Numbered from the stretch's first letter, positions 1 to 8,648 are shown. The stretch is 64,000 bases of DNA from Novosphingobium sp049354825 (GCF_049354825.1 NZ_CP186480.1:1488001-1552000), one strand, 5' to 3'. Numbers and translations are program-made. Notes: a model not told the origin generated them from the sequence alone.

Positions 1-2235
1 CAACGCCTCGATCGGCTCGACCGCGAAACCCGCCGCCAGGCCGAGGCGCTGGCCGCGCTCGATGCCGAGGAAGCCGGCGAAGACCGCCTGGCCGCCGCCG
101 CCGCCCGCCGCGACGCTGCCACCGCCGCGCTGGCTGACGCGCGCAGCGCGCTGGAGGGACTGCAGGACAAGCGCCGCGCCTTGCAGCAGGACCGCGATGC
201 CGCCGCCGCGGCGCTGTCCGCCGCCCGTGCCGAACTGACCGGGGTCGAGCGCGAACATGCCGCGCTTGCCCGCGACCGCGAGGCGCGGGCGCGGCAGGCC
301 CGGGGCGGCCAGGGCCTGCCTGCCGCGCTCGACCGCATCCGCGCCGAGCCCGGCTATGAGCGCGCGCTTGCCGCGGCACTGGGCCGCGACGGCAAGGCGC
401 TGCTGGGGCGTGCCGCGGGCGACGGCCGGTACTGGACCGGCGCCGAGGCCGTGACCCCGGTTGGCGGCGCGCTGCTCGAACACGTCCGCGACTGCCCGCC
501 CGAACTTGCGGCGCGGCTGGCGCTGATCGTCGTCGCCGATGCCGACGACGGGCGCGCGCTGGCGCCCGGGCACTGGCTGGTGACGCGCGCGGGCGCGCTG
601 CGGCGCTGGGACGGGTTCGTGGCGCGCGGCGAAGGCGCCGCCGACGCCGCCCGGCTCGAGGCGGAAAACCGCTTCGCCGCGCTGGGCGAACAGCTGCCGG
701 CGCTGCGCGGCGCCGTCAGCGCAAGCGAGGCGGACGCAGCCAGGGTCCAGGCGGACCTGTCCGCCGTTCAGGGCGAGGCGATCGCGGCGGAGCGGGCGCT
801 GGCCGCCACCGCCGATGCCGAACGTGCGGCGCTGCGCGTACTCGACCAGGCCGAGGCGGCGCTGGCCCGTCGCGCCGCCCGCCGCGCCGAGCTGGCCGCG
901 GCGACCCAGGACCTTGCCGCGCAGCGCGCCGAAGCCGAAGGTGAGCGCCGGGACGCCGAGGAGCGCCGCGCCGCCCTGCCCGATCCCACCACCGGGCGCG
1001 CCCGCCTCGATGCCGCGCGCGCGCGCAACGATGCGGCGCGTCAAGGGCTCCAGGCGGCCAGCGCGGCGCTGGCTGCGCACGAGCAGGCGCTGGCCGTCGC
1101 GCGCGAGCGGACCGCCGCCCAGCAGGCCGACCGGACGGGCTGGCAGGCCCGCGCCGGCGATGCCGCGCGCCGCCTGGCGGCGACCGCGCAGCGGCTGCAG
1201 GAGATCGCCGCCGAGCGCGCCGTCGCCGCCGCCAGGGCACCCGCGCTGAGCGCCGAGATCGAGGCCGGCGACGAGGTTCGCCGGCGGCTCGGCACCGAGC
1301 TCGAGACCGCGGAGGCGAAGCTGGCCGCGGCCACCGCCTCCGCTGCGGCCGCCGACGCCGCCCTGGCTGGCCTGGCCGAAACGCTGGCAACCGCGCGCGA
1401 GGCCCGCGCCGGCGCCGCCGCGCGCGCCGACAACGAGGAAGCCCGCCGCGCCGAGATGGCCGCCGTCTCCGGCGAACGGTTCCAGTGCCCGCCGCCGCTG
1501 CTGCCGGGCAAGTTCGCGTTCGAGCCCGCCGACGTCGCGACCTCTGCCGAGGAATCCGCCGCGATGGACCGCCTCTCCGCGGAGCGCGAGCGGATCGGCC
1601 CGGTCAACCTGGTTGCCGCCGACGAACTGGCCGAGGCTGAGGCGAAGCAGGGCGCGACCCGGGCCGAGCAGGCCGAACTGACCGAGGCGGTTCACCGCCT
1701 GCGCGGCTCGATCGGCAACCTCAACCGCGAAGGGCGGGAGCGTCTGCGCGCCGCGTTCGAAGCGGTCGACGGCCATTTCCGCCGCCTGTTCACGCGCCTG
1801 TTCGATGCCGGTGGAGATGGGGGCGGCCAGGCGCACCTGGCGCTGGTCGATTCGGACGATCCGCTCGAGGCCGGGCTCGAGATTTTCGCCCAGCCGCCGG
1901 GCAAGCGGCTGCAATCGCTGACGCTGCTGTCTGGCGGCGAGCAGGCGCTGACCGCGGTGGCGCTGATTTTCGCGCTGTTCCTCACCAACCCGGCGCCGAT
2001 CTGCGTGCTCGACGAAGTCGACGCCCCGCTTGACGACGCCAATATCGAGCGGTTCTGCGACCTGCTCGAGGCAATGACGCAGGAAACCGACACGCGCTAC
2101 CTGATCGTCACGCACAACGCCGTGACGATGAGCCGGATGCACCGCCTGTTCGGCGTGACGATGGTCGAGCGCGGTGTCAGCCGGCTCGTCAGCGTCGATC
2201 TCGAAGCTGCGAGCGAGCTGGTTGCCGCCGAATGA
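1..2235 (+). CDS. smc: Chromosome segregation ATPase SMC (3' part, truncated by window start)
   Basis: This is the C-terminal portion of the SMC condensin subunit, which organises and helps segregate the chromosome as a dimer with ScpA/ScpB. The reading frame is open from base 1, so the start codon and Walker A half lie upstream. What is visible, in order: an Ala/Arg/Glu-rich coiled coil, a hinge-like globular stretch (about bases 300-640), the returning coiled coil to about base 1560, and the C-terminal ATPase lobe. The ABC signature LSGGEQAL is near base 1930 and the Walker B/D-loop VLDEVDAPLDD near base 2010. The very high Ala content is normal for a G+C-rich sphingomonad. Family assignment is firm; only completeness is limited by the window. 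Confidence 0.96.
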   Translation, partial: QRLDRLDRETRRQAEALAALDAEEAGEDRLAAAAARRDAATAALADARSALEGLQDKRRALQQDRDAAAAALSAARAELTGVEREHAALARDREARARQARGGQGLPAALDRIRAEPGYERALAAALGRDGKALLGRAAGDGRYWTGAEAVTPVGGALLEHVRDCPPELAARLALIVVADADDGRALAPGHWLVTRAGALRRWDGFVARGEGAADAARLEAENRFAALGEQLPALRGAVSASEADAARVQADLSAVQGEAIAAERALAATADAERAALRVLDQAEAALARRAARRAELAAATQDLAAQRAEAEGERRDAEERRAALPDPTTGRARLDAARARNDAARQGLQAASAALAAHEQALAVARERTAAQQADRTGWQARAGDAARRLAATAQRLQEIAAERAVAAARAPALSAEIEAGDEVRRRLGTELETAEAKLAAATASAAAADAALAGLAETLATAREARAGAAARADNEEARRAEMAAVSGERFQCPPPLLPGKFAFEPADVATSAEESAAMDRLSAERERIGPVNLVAADELAEAEAKQGATRAEQAELTEAVHRLRGSIGNLNREGRERLRAAFEAVDGHFRRLFTRLFDAGGDGGGQAHLALVDSDDPLEAGLEIFAQPPGKRLQSLTLLSGGEQALTAVALIFALFLTNPAPICVLDEVDAPLDDANIERFCDLLEAMTQETDTRYLIVTHNAVTMSRMHRLFGVTMVERGVSRLVSVDLEAASELVAAE

Positions 2236-2263
2236 TCAGGGCCAAGTGATCAGGACCGAATGA

Positions 2264-4108
2264 TCAGGCCTTTCGGGCCGCGATCCATTCGTTCACGCGC
2301 GTCTCCAGCACCGGCAGCGGCATCGAACCGCCGCCCACGATCAGGTCGTTGAAGGCGCGCACGTCGAACCTCGATCCAAGCGCCTTTTCCGCCCGCGCGC
2401 GCAGTTCCATGATCTTGAGCATGCCGATCTTGTAGCCGGTCGCCTGGCCGGGCAACGTGATGTAGCGGCGCACCTCGCTGCGCGCCTGCTGCGGCGGCAG
2501 GCGGCCGGTGTCGGTCATGTAGCGGACCGCCTGGTCCTCGGTCCAGCCAAGGTCGTGGATGCCGGTATCGGTGACAAGGCGCGCGGCGCGGAACAGTTCG
2601 GCATCCAGGCGCATGAAGTCAGACGCGATATCGGGGTAGACGCCCATGTCCTTGCACAGCTTCTCGGCATAGAGCGCCCAGCCTTCGCTGTAGGCGACAT
2701 AGCCGGTCGACTGGCGGAACCTGGGCACGCCCTGCTGGCGCACCGCGATGTCGCCCGCCATGACATGGCCGGGGATGCCTTCGTGGCACATCAGGTCCTG
2801 TGTCTTGGCGGGGTCGAGCGTGTTGCCCACCAGGTGGACGTAGACCCGGCCCGGGCGTACGCCGTCCGGGCTTGGGCCGCCGGCGTGCGCGGCGCCGCCG
2901 GCCAGCTCCGTGAACGAGGGTTCGCGCACCACTTCGGCGCGGTACTTGGGCAGGATCGTGAACTGCGAGCCCAGCGCGGCGCGATTGCGCGCCACCGCGT
3001 CGTTGGCGGCCTTGAGATACGCCGCCCGCGTCTCGTCGGTGTAGGGCACCGACGGGAAGCGCTTTTCCCGGTCGGCGTAAAAGGCATTGCGATCGGCCAG
3101 CCCGGCTTGCCGCGCCAGCGCGTCCTGCTCGGCCTCGATCCGCTTGACCTCGGCCAGGCCGGTGGCGTGGATCTGCGCCGCGCTCAGCGGCAGCGTGGTG
3201 TTGAGCCGCAGTGCCGCGGCGTACCAGTCCTTGCCCCCCGGCAGCGACACCGCGCCGACCCGGCCCGAAGGCGCGGTCTTGAGCGCCCCCTGGCCCCAGG
3301 CGATCACGCGGCCATAGGCCGGCGCGGTGGCCAGCAACGCCGTGCGCGCCTGCGCCAGCAGCGTGTCGCCTTCGGCCGGGCTGACTTTGCCCGCGCTGAC
3401 CAGCTTGCCGACCTTGGCCCGCGCGTCCGCCATCAGCGGCGCATCCGCCCCGGTGCCGAACGGTGCCCCGCCGGTCAGCGTCCGCGCCGACGCCATCAGC
3501 CGTTCGACCTGGAAGCGCGGCACCCGCACGCCTGCCGCCTCCGACGCGCGCGTCTGCGCCAGCGCGAGGTCGAGGACCTGCGGCATCTTGCCAAGCCGCG
3601 CGATCCAGGCGCGCATGTCGGCCATGCTTTCGACCGTGTGCGTGTTGATCAGGAAATTGGGCAGCTCCGACGGCGTGGCGTAGAGCGACGAGTAGAACGG
3701 CGGCTGGAAGCGGCGGTACTTGTACTGCAGCTCCATCCGGTCGAGGTCCGAGGCCCAGATATCGTAATTGATCTGCCCGGCGGGCGAAAGCGCGGCGCGG
3801 TTGAAGCGCGCTTTCATCGCCGCCACGCTGGCGCGGCGCAGCGCGATGCGGCGCAGCACCCCGGCATCGCTGTTGTCGTCCCAGCGGTCCTGCCCGTCCT
3901 TGAGGCCAAGGCGCGTCGCCAGTTGCGGGCGCAGGGCCAGTTCGGCCGTGAACGCCTGGTCGAGAAACGCGGTCAGGCGCGCATCCTCGCTGGCGCGTGC
4001 GGCGGGGGTGGCGGCGCGGGCAGCGGCGGGCGCGGCGGGCTGGGCGGCGGCCAGCGGCGCGGCGATGGCAAGGAAGACGGCAGCGGAAGCGGCAAGCGTG
4101 GCTCGCAT
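2264..4108 (-). CDS. DUF885 family exported protein (putative metallohydrolase)
   Basis: A DUF885 protein of about 614 residues. The chosen ATG gives a clean Sec signal peptide (MRATLAASAAVFLAIAAPL..., Ala-rich, cleavage near AQPA), whereas an upstream in-frame start would bury it, so the protein probably acts in the periplasm. The hallmark CHEGIPGHVM motif (an HExxxH-like metal site) lies about two-thirds along, followed by the YSEGWALYAE motif typical of the family, which resembles gluzincin peptidases. The substrate is unknown; peptidase activity is inferred from the fold relationship. It converges on smc with a 28-base gap, and no operon partner is evident. Confidence 0.88.
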   Translation of the reverse strand: MRATLAASAAVFLAIAAPLAAAQPAAPAAARAATPAARASEDARLTAFLDQAFTAELALRPQLATRLGLKDGQDRWDDNSDAGVLRRIALRRASVAAMKARFNRAALSPAGQINYDIWASDLDRMELQYKYRRFQPPFYSSLYATPSELPNFLINTHTVESMADMRAWIARLGKMPQVLDLALAQTRASEAAGVRVPRFQVERLMASARTLTGGAPFGTGADAPLMADARAKVGKLVSAGKVSPAEGDTLLAQARTALLATAPAYGRVIAWGQGALKTAPSGRVGAVSLPGGKDWYAAALRLNTTLPLSAAQIHATGLAEVKRIEAEQDALARQAGLADRNAFYADREKRFPSVPYTDETRAAYLKAANDAVARNRAALGSQFTILPKYRAEVVREPSFTELAGGAAHAGGPSPDGVRPGRVYVHLVGNTLDPAKTQDLMCHEGIPGHVMAGDIAVRQQGVPRFRQSTGYVAYSEGWALYAEKLCKDMGVYPDIASDFMRLDAELFRAARLVTDTGIHDLGWTEDQAVRYMTDTGRLPPQQARSEVRRYITLPGQATGYKIGMLKIMELRARAEKALGSRFDVRAFNDLIVGGGSMPLPVLETRVNEWIAARKA

Positions 4109-4174
4109 GGAAGGACCCTTCGTCGGTGGGGAGGACCCGCACAGCCTACCGCGCAACCGGCCCGATGCAAGCCG

Positions 4175-4615
4175 CTAGCCGAGGACGAAGCGCGGCCCGC
4201 TGCCGAACGCGCCGACGCGGTCGCCCGGGTTGTAGAGGCGGCACCGTGCCAGGCTCAGGCAGCCGCAGCCGATGCACTCGTCCAGCTTGGTGCGCGTCCG
4301 CTCCAGCACGCGGATGCGTTCATCGATGGCGCCGCGCAGGGACCGGCTGATGCGCTGCCAGTCCTGCGCGGTCGGGGTGCGGCCTTGCGGCAAGCGGGCC
4401 AGTTCGCCCTCGATCTCGGCCAGGCCCAGCCCCAGGTTCTGGGCGATGCGGATGAAGCTCAGCCGGCGGATGTCGGACCGCAGGAAACGGCGCTGGTTGC
4501 CCGCAGTCCGCAGCGACTGCAGCAGGCCCCTGCCCTCGTAATAGCGGATCGCCGACACCGCCAGCCCGGTCCGCCGCGCCAGGGTTCCGATCGGAATAAG
4601 GTCATCGGCCTTCAT
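4175..4615 (-). CDS. soxR: Redox-sensitive transcriptional activator SoxR (MerR family)
   Basis: A MerR-type regulator of about 146 residues. The N-terminal winged helix reads IPIGTLARRTGLAVSAIRYYE, then a dimerisation helix, then the four-cysteine cluster CIGCGCLSLARC (C-x2-C-x-C-x5-C), which in SoxR binds a [2Fe-2S] centre oxidised by redox-cycling compounds. The ATG at 4615 is preferred because a purine-rich GAGGGG ribosome site precedes it; the in-frame start at 4642 has no such site. A SoxR-box-like palindrome (4654-4671) lies just upstream, facing the divergent VOC gene, so autoregulation and/or control of that neighbour is likely. SoxR identity is strong from the cysteine spacing. Confidence 0.94.
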   Translation of the reverse strand: MKADDLIPIGTLARRTGLAVSAIRYYEGRGLLQSLRTAGNQRRFLRSDIRRLSFIRIAQNLGLGLAEIEGELARLPQGRTPTAQDWQRISRSLRGAIDERIRVLERTRTKLDECIGCGCLSLARCRLYNPGDRVGAFGSGPRFVLG

Positions 4616-4653
4616 CGCTGCCCCCTCGCCTCCCCGCGTCATAATTTGCTTGA

Positions 4654-4671
4654 GCTGAAGTTAGCTTGAGG
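4654..4671. promoter_or_regulatory. SoxR box-like operator
   Basis: Read on the minus strand the site is CCTCAAGCTAACTTCAGC. It matches 15 of 18 positions of the enterobacterial SoxR box CCTCAAGTTAACTTGAGG as I remember it. It sits between soxR (minus) and the VOC gene (plus). Neither strand shows an obvious sigma-70 promoter with the 19-base spacer typical of SoxR targets, so which gene it controls is unresolved. Confidence 0.75.
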
Positions 4672-4724
4672 TTGCATGGATGCAAGGCGCGATTCGCGCG
4701 CAGCCCTTATCGAAAGGAAAGGCC

Positions 4725-5099
4725 ATGGCCGCAGCACGCCTTGAACATGCCAACATCACCGTCAGCGATCCCGATCGCAGCGCCGCCCTGCTGGCCCGCC
4801 TGTGCGGCTGGCACGAGCGCTGGCGCGGTCCCGCCGGAAGCGGCTTCACGATCCACTGCGGCAGCGACGACCAGTACATCGCTCTGTTCGGCATGGGCGA
4901 TGCGCCAGGCCGGTTTGCCAAGGGCCAGCCGCTCAACCACCTGGCGCTGCTGGTCGACGACCTGGGCGCGGCCGAGGCGGCGGTGCGCGCGGCCGGGCTG
5001 TCACCGTTCGGACACGGCGATTACGAACCGGGCCGGCGGTTCTACTTCTTCGACTGGGACGGGATCGAGTTCGAGATCGTTTCCTATCGCCCGATGTGA
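4725..5099 (+). CDS. VOC (glyoxalase/bleomycin resistance) family protein
   Basis: A small vicinal-oxygen-chelate domain protein of 124 residues. It starts with the typical first strand (LEHANITVSDPDRSAALL) and ends with the F-DWDGIEFEIVSY strand that carries the last metal-ligand glutamate in this fold. The ATG at 4725 follows a GGAAAGG ribosome site; an earlier in-frame ATG at 4680 would overlap the promoter region. VOC proteins range from glyoxalases to antibiotic-binding proteins and dioxygenases, and the substrate cannot be read from sequence. Its position opposite soxR across a SoxR-box-like site suggests a role in the response to redox-active compounds (inference). Confidence 0.85.
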   Translation: MAAARLEHANITVSDPDRSAALLARLCGWHERWRGPAGSGFTIHCGSDDQYIALFGMGDAPGRFAKGQPLNHLALLVDDLGAAEAAVRAAGLSPFGHGDYEPGRRFYFFDWDGIEFEIVSYRPM

Positions 5100-5126
5100 A
5101 AAGGGGCGGCCCGCCGGGCCGCCCCT
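5099..5126. terminator. Bidirectional Rho-independent terminator
   Basis: A perfect GC-rich inverted repeat, AAGGGGCGGCCCG/CGGGCCGCCCCTT, lies between the convergent VOC gene and the outer-membrane protein gene. Read on the minus strand it is followed by a TTTT run, so it best terminates the outer-membrane protein transcript. Confidence 0.75.
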
Positions 5127-5150
5127 TCGCATATCATCGCGGTGCTTGCC

Positions 5151-5987
5151 TCAGTACTTGTACGACAGGCCCACCTTGAAGGTGTGGTAGTCGAAGTTCT
5201 GGGTGCTCATGCGCATGTTGGTACCACCGCCCAGCACGAAGGGGTTGGTGGCCGGGGCCGAGCCCTGGCCGACCGCGACGTAGTAGTCGTTGTCGCGGAA
5301 GCGGTTGTACAGGTACTCCAGGTTCACCGCGACGCCCGAGCGGTGCATGATCTCGACGCCGCCGCCGACCTGGCCGCCCAGCTGCCACTTGTCGGCATCG
5401 ACGGGGGTGAACGTGTTGGCGGTGTTGTTCGTCGAGAACGCGTGCTTCATCTTGCCGTAGGCGACGCCGCCGGTGACGTAGAAGAAGCCGCCCATGCCGT
5501 TGGGCGAATAGCCAAGGCGGCCGCGCATGGCGGCAACGCCGTCCATCTTGCGGGCGATGGTGTAGGAGGCCGGCGTGGTCGAGAACGCGGTGACGGCATC
5601 GGTCGGGCCGTGGAACGCGTATTCGCCCAGCAGGCCGGCAACGATGTTCGATCCGACCATGCCGTCATAACCGGCGCGTACCGAGATCTCGCGCTTGGCG
5701 CTCTCGTTCTTGCAGCCGTTGGCGGGGGACACGGTGCCGTAGCCCTGGCAGAACCCGGGCGAGAACGCGTTGGCGCCGCTCGCGGTCGCAAGCTGCGGCG
5801 TATAGGTGCCGTTGCGCTGCGGATCGAAGTAGATCTGGTCATTGATGCCGTCGTCCGCTTCGGACAGGGCAACGCCGACGCCGACGTAGAAGCCCGACAG
5901 GTCGACGGCGGTCTCGCTCTGCGCGAACGCGGCGCCCGGGATCGCCATGGCGGCAACCGCCGCGGCGGCGAGAAGGGTCGTTTTCAT
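5151..5987 (-). CDS. Outer-membrane beta-barrel protein (OmpA/OmpW-like porin family)
   Basis: A protein of 278 residues with a clear Sec signal peptide (MKTTLLAAAAVAAMAIPGAAFAQ). Alternating hydrophobic and aromatic strands follow: FYVGVGVALS, REISVRAGYDG, RGRLGYSP, FYVTGGVAYG, VNLEYLYNRF. It ends in FKVGLSYKY, a strand with a terminal aromatic residue, as the BAM machinery expects. The family is the small outer-membrane beta-barrel proteins common in alphaproteobacteria. Two cysteines near residues 79 and 91 might form a disulfide in an external loop. An AGGAG ribosome site precedes the ATG. It is transcribed alone and ends at the terminator near 5126. Function beyond membrane structure or porin is not inferable. 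Confidence 0.85.
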   Translation of the reverse strand: MKTTLLAAAAVAAMAIPGAAFAQSETAVDLSGFYVGVGVALSEADDGINDQIYFDPQRNGTYTPQLATASGANAFSPGFCQGYGTVSPANGCKNESAKREISVRAGYDGMVGSNIVAGLLGEYAFHGPTDAVTAFSTTPASYTIARKMDGVAAMRGRLGYSPNGMGGFFYVTGGVAYGKMKHAFSTNNTANTFTPVDADKWQLGGQVGGGVEIMHRSGVAVNLEYLYNRFRDNDYYVAVGQGSAPATNPFVLGGGTNMRMSTQNFDYHTFKVGLSYKY

Positions 5988-6190
5988 GATAGTCTCCTGG
6001 AAATCGATGCGGGTCGTTCGGGGGATAGGACGCTTCTGACCCGGCGGTGGTTCCCGCTATTTCGCGCTCGCGGCGGTCCGTGCTGCAGTGCGACATATGC
6101 GCCACAGCGGATTCTCCCGGCAGGAAACCCTGGCTGCCGGCGGGCGTTCGGATAAGCGGGTACGGACGAGCGAATGGGGTTTTGCGCGAC

Positions 6191-7375
6191 ATGGACGGTT
6201 CCGATCTGCGGATCGCGCTGCTGAGCGGCAACTACAACTGCGTGCGTGACGGTGCCAACGGCGCGCTCAACCGCCTGGTGGCGACGCTGCTGGACCGCGG
6301 TGCGCAAGTGCGCGTCTATTCACCGACGGTCCGGCATCCCGCCTTCCCGCCGACCGGCGACCTGGTGTCGCTGCCGTCAGTAGCGTTCCCGGGGCGCAGC
6401 GAATATCGCGTGCCGCTGGGGCTGGGTCCGGGCGCGCGCCGCGACCTGGCCCGCTTCGCGCCCAACATCGTCCACGTCTCCTCGCCCGATCCGGCTGCCC
6501 ACCGCGCGGTCAGCTGGGGCCGCCGCCGCGGCATCCCGGTGCTGGCGTCGGTTCACACCCGCTTCGACACGTATCCGCGCTATTACGGGCTGGGCGCGAT
6601 CGAGCCGCTGGTGACCGCCGGACTGCGCCGTTTTTACCGCCGCTGCGACGCGCTGCTGGCGCCGTCGGAAAGCTTTGCGCAAGTGCTGCGCGCGCAGCGG
6701 ATGAACTACGACATCGCGATCTGGTCGCGCGGGGTCGATCGCACGCGCTTCAATCCGGGCCGGCGCGACCTGGCCTGGCGGCAGGGCCTGGGGATCGGCC
6801 CGGACGAAGTGGTGGTCGGCTTCCTGGGCCGGCTGGTGATGGAAAAGGGCCTCGACGTCTTTGCCGCCGCCATCGACGAGCTTCGCGCGCGCGACGTGGC
6901 GCACCGCGTGCTGGTCGTGGGCGAAGGCCCGGCGCGCGAATGGCTGGAGGACCGGCTGCCCGACGCGGTCTTCGCCGGCTTCCAGGCGGGTGACGACCTG
7001 GGCCGCGCGGTGGCGAGCATGGACGTGCTGTTCAACCCGTCGACGACGGAAACCTTCGGCAATGTCACGCTCGAGGCGATGGCCTGCGCGCTGCCGGTGG
7101 TGGCAGCGGTCTCCACCGGCAGCACCAGCCTGGTCGAAAACGGCATTTCCGGGCGGCTGGTACCGCCCGGCGGAACGCGCCAATTCGCCGAGGCGCTGCG
7201 CCGGTACATCACCGATCCCGAGATTCGCCGCCTTCACGGCGAGGCCGGCGAACTGCGCGCGCGCGACTTCGCCTGGGACCGGATCAACGGCGCGGTGGTC
7301 GATACCTACCTGCGGCTGCTGCGCCGCCGGCCGCACGCCCGCGCGCCGGCCAGGCCGGCCAGCCCCGCGCGCTAG
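6191..7375 (+). CDS. Glycosyltransferase family 4 (GT-B), mannosyltransferase-like
   Basis: A GT-B glycosyltransferase of about 394 residues. The N-terminal acceptor domain starts LRIALLSGNYNCVRDGAN, and the C-terminal nucleotide-sugar domain has VGFLGRLVMEKGLD, the SRGVDRTRFNP motif, and the E-x7-E region STTETFGNVTLEAMACALPV. This arrangement matches GT4 enzymes resembling GDP-mannose-dependent alpha-mannosyltransferases that modify glycolipids; the donor and acceptor are inferred only. The ATG at 6191 was chosen because the domain begins there; upstream in-frame sequence is not protein-like. Its stop overlaps the 3' end of the convergent membrane-protein gene by 4 bases. Confidence 0.88.
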   Translation: MDGSDLRIALLSGNYNCVRDGANGALNRLVATLLDRGAQVRVYSPTVRHPAFPPTGDLVSLPSVAFPGRSEYRVPLGLGPGARRDLARFAPNIVHVSSPDPAAHRAVSWGRRRGIPVLASVHTRFDTYPRYYGLGAIEPLVTAGLRRFYRRCDALLAPSESFAQVLRAQRMNYDIAIWSRGVDRTRFNPGRRDLAWRQGLGIGPDEVVVGFLGRLVMEKGLDVFAAAIDELRARDVAHRVLVVGEGPAREWLEDRLPDAVFAGFQAGDDLGRAVASMDVLFNPSTTETFGNVTLEAMACALPVVAAVSTGSTSLVENGISGRLVPPGGTRQFAEALRRYITDPEIRRLHGEAGELRARDFAWDRINGAVVDTYLRLLRRRPHARAPARPASPAR

Positions 7376-7833
7376 CGCAGCCAGCCCCGCTTGCCGGCGT
7401 GGCGGCAATAGCGCCACAGCGCGAAAACGATGGCGACGATTACCAGCGGCATCATCATGTCGGCCGTGCGCGCCACCGCCGCCGGCATCGCGTGCGTAAC
7501 CTGGTAGCCGATGCTGACCACCGCACCGACCAGCGAGACCAGAAAAGCCCCGGTCGCCTGGCGCGATCGCACCAGCATCAGTAAAGAGCCCGCGACCGAG
7601 CCCCAGACCCCGAAGCCCCAGCCGATCTGGACCCACAGCGGCATCGAGGCGATCCAGGCCAGGATGGCGGCGGGATCGCCGGCCCGGGCCAGCCAGGCCT
7701 GGTCGTGCAGCCGGGTCATGACGTAATCGGTCGCGCCCAGCGCGTTCCACAGCGCGCCCACCACCGCGACCACCCAGTACGTGATCGGCGTGCGTGGCCG
7801 CACGTCCGCGTGCGTGACGACGAGTTCGCTCAT
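7372..7833 (-). CDS. Four-helix integral membrane protein, unknown function
   Basis: A protein of 153 residues with four predicted membrane helices (about residues 18-38, 66-88, 92-112 and 122-142). Aromatic and small residues are conserved-looking in helix 2 (WVQIGWGFGVWGSVAGSLL). A basic C-terminal tail (RYCRHAGKRGWLR) suggests a cytoplasmic end. I recognise no enzymatic motif. It resembles the small uncharacterised membrane proteins widespread in sphingomonads. The gene stands between the convergent glycosyltransferase and a PadR regulator on the same strand, 64 bases downstream of that regulator, and could be co-transcribed with it as a PadR target (inference). Confidence 0.8.
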   Translation of the reverse strand: MSELVVTHADVRPRTPITYWVVAVVGALWNALGATDYVMTRLHDQAWLARAGDPAAILAWIASMPLWVQIGWGFGVWGSVAGSLLMLVRSRQATGAFLVSLVGAVVSIGYQVTHAMPAAVARTADMMMPLVIVAIVFALWRYCRHAGKRGWLR

Positions 7834-7897
7834 GCCCGTTCCCCTTCCAGGCGACCCGGCGCAAGGCTACGCCGCAGGGCCGCCCGGAGCAAGCGGA

Positions 7898-8551
7898 CTA
7901 GAGCCGCTCGATCTTGCGCGCCGCCTCGTCGATCAGGTCGACGATGCGCTCCACCTTGTCGGCCTCGAGCCCGGCGCCGCGCTGATGGCCAACGGCGCCG
8001 CGCAGATTGTTTATCGCGCGGTGCAGCTGGCGGTGCGGCGATGAGCGGCGTTCCTCGCCCAGGCCAGAGAGGCGGGCGACGATGGCGTCCACGGCTTCGG
8101 CCTCTTTCCCCAGCTCGGCGCGGCCGGCATCGGTCGCCGAGAACACCTTGCGGGCGCTGTCATCGGGCAGTTCGGCGACGACGGCTTCGTCGAGCATCAT
8201 CTGCAGCGTGGGATAGACCACGCCGGGGCTGGGGGCATATTCGCCGCCGGTCAGCTCCTGGATCGCCTTGATCAGGTCGTAGCCGTGACGCGGCTGGTCG
8301 GCGACGAGCTTCAGCAGGACGAGCCGCAGTTCGCCCGCGGCGAACATCCGCCCCCGGCGTCCGCCCGGCCCCCGGCCGCCGGCTCCGCGACCGCCGCCGA
8401 ACGGAAAGTCGGCCCCGAACGGCCCGCCGCTTCCGAACGGTCCCTCCGGACCGAACGGACCGTCGGGCCCGAAACCGGCAGCAAATAGATTCTTCCAGCC
8501 GCCGTGATTGCCATGAGGGCGGCCATGGTGGCGGTGATGATGATCACGCAT
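7898..8551 (-). CDS. PadR family transcriptional regulator with His-rich/GPFG N-terminus
   Basis: A protein of 217 residues. From about residue 70 it is a standard PadR winged helix (AAGELRLVLLKLVADQPRHGYDL... SPGVVYPTLQMML) with a C-terminal dimerisation helix. The first 69 residues are unusual: a His cluster (DHHHRHHGRPHGNH), then three GPFG units spaced by two residues (31-34, 37-40, 43-46), then a Gly/Arg-rich linker. The ATG at 8551 has a GAAGGA ribosome site; an upstream TTG is not needed. The AT-rich palindromic leader (8565-8592) is a likely autoregulatory operator. PadR proteins usually repress detoxification or efflux genes; the ligand here is unknown. The His cluster could bind metal (inference). 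Confidence 0.9.
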   Translation of the reverse strand: MRDHHHRHHGRPHGNHGGWKNLFAAGFGPDGPFGPEGPFGSGGPFGADFPFGGGRGAGGRGPGGRRGRMFAAGELRLVLLKLVADQPRHGYDLIKAIQELTGGEYAPSPGVVYPTLQMMLDEAVVAELPDDSARKVFSATDAGRAELGKEAEAVDAIVARLSGLGEERRSSPHRQLHRAINNLRGAVGHQRGAGLEADKVERIVDLIDEAARKIERL

Positions 8552-8564
8552 AAGTCTGTCCTTC

Positions 8565-8592
8565 TTCAAGATGTTCTAAGATATATCTTGAA
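8565..8592. promoter_or_regulatory. Candidate PadR operator (inverted repeat)
   Basis: TTCAAGAT and ATCTTGAA form a perfect 8-base inverted repeat separated by 12 bases. Nested inside the right half is the perfect 12-base palindrome AAGATATATCTT (8578-8589). The site starts 14 bases upstream of the padR ATG in an otherwise G+C-rich genome, as expected for autorepression. PadR proteins typically bind AT-rich dyads. Confidence 0.6.
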
Positions 8593-8648
8593 ATGATCTT
8601 TGTTCAAGGCTTGCTGCAAAATTTTTTCCGCGCCCTATCTAGGAGGGG

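Noticed and set aside
2555..4669. 704-residue open frame on the plus strand
   Set aside because: It is antisense to the DUF885 and soxR genes; its composition (Arg/Gly/Ala/Pro) is the typical mirror of G+C-rich coding and no domain is visible.
5142..6155. 337-residue plus-strand frame
   Set aside because: It is antisense to the outer-membrane protein, which has a signal peptide, ribosome site and terminator.
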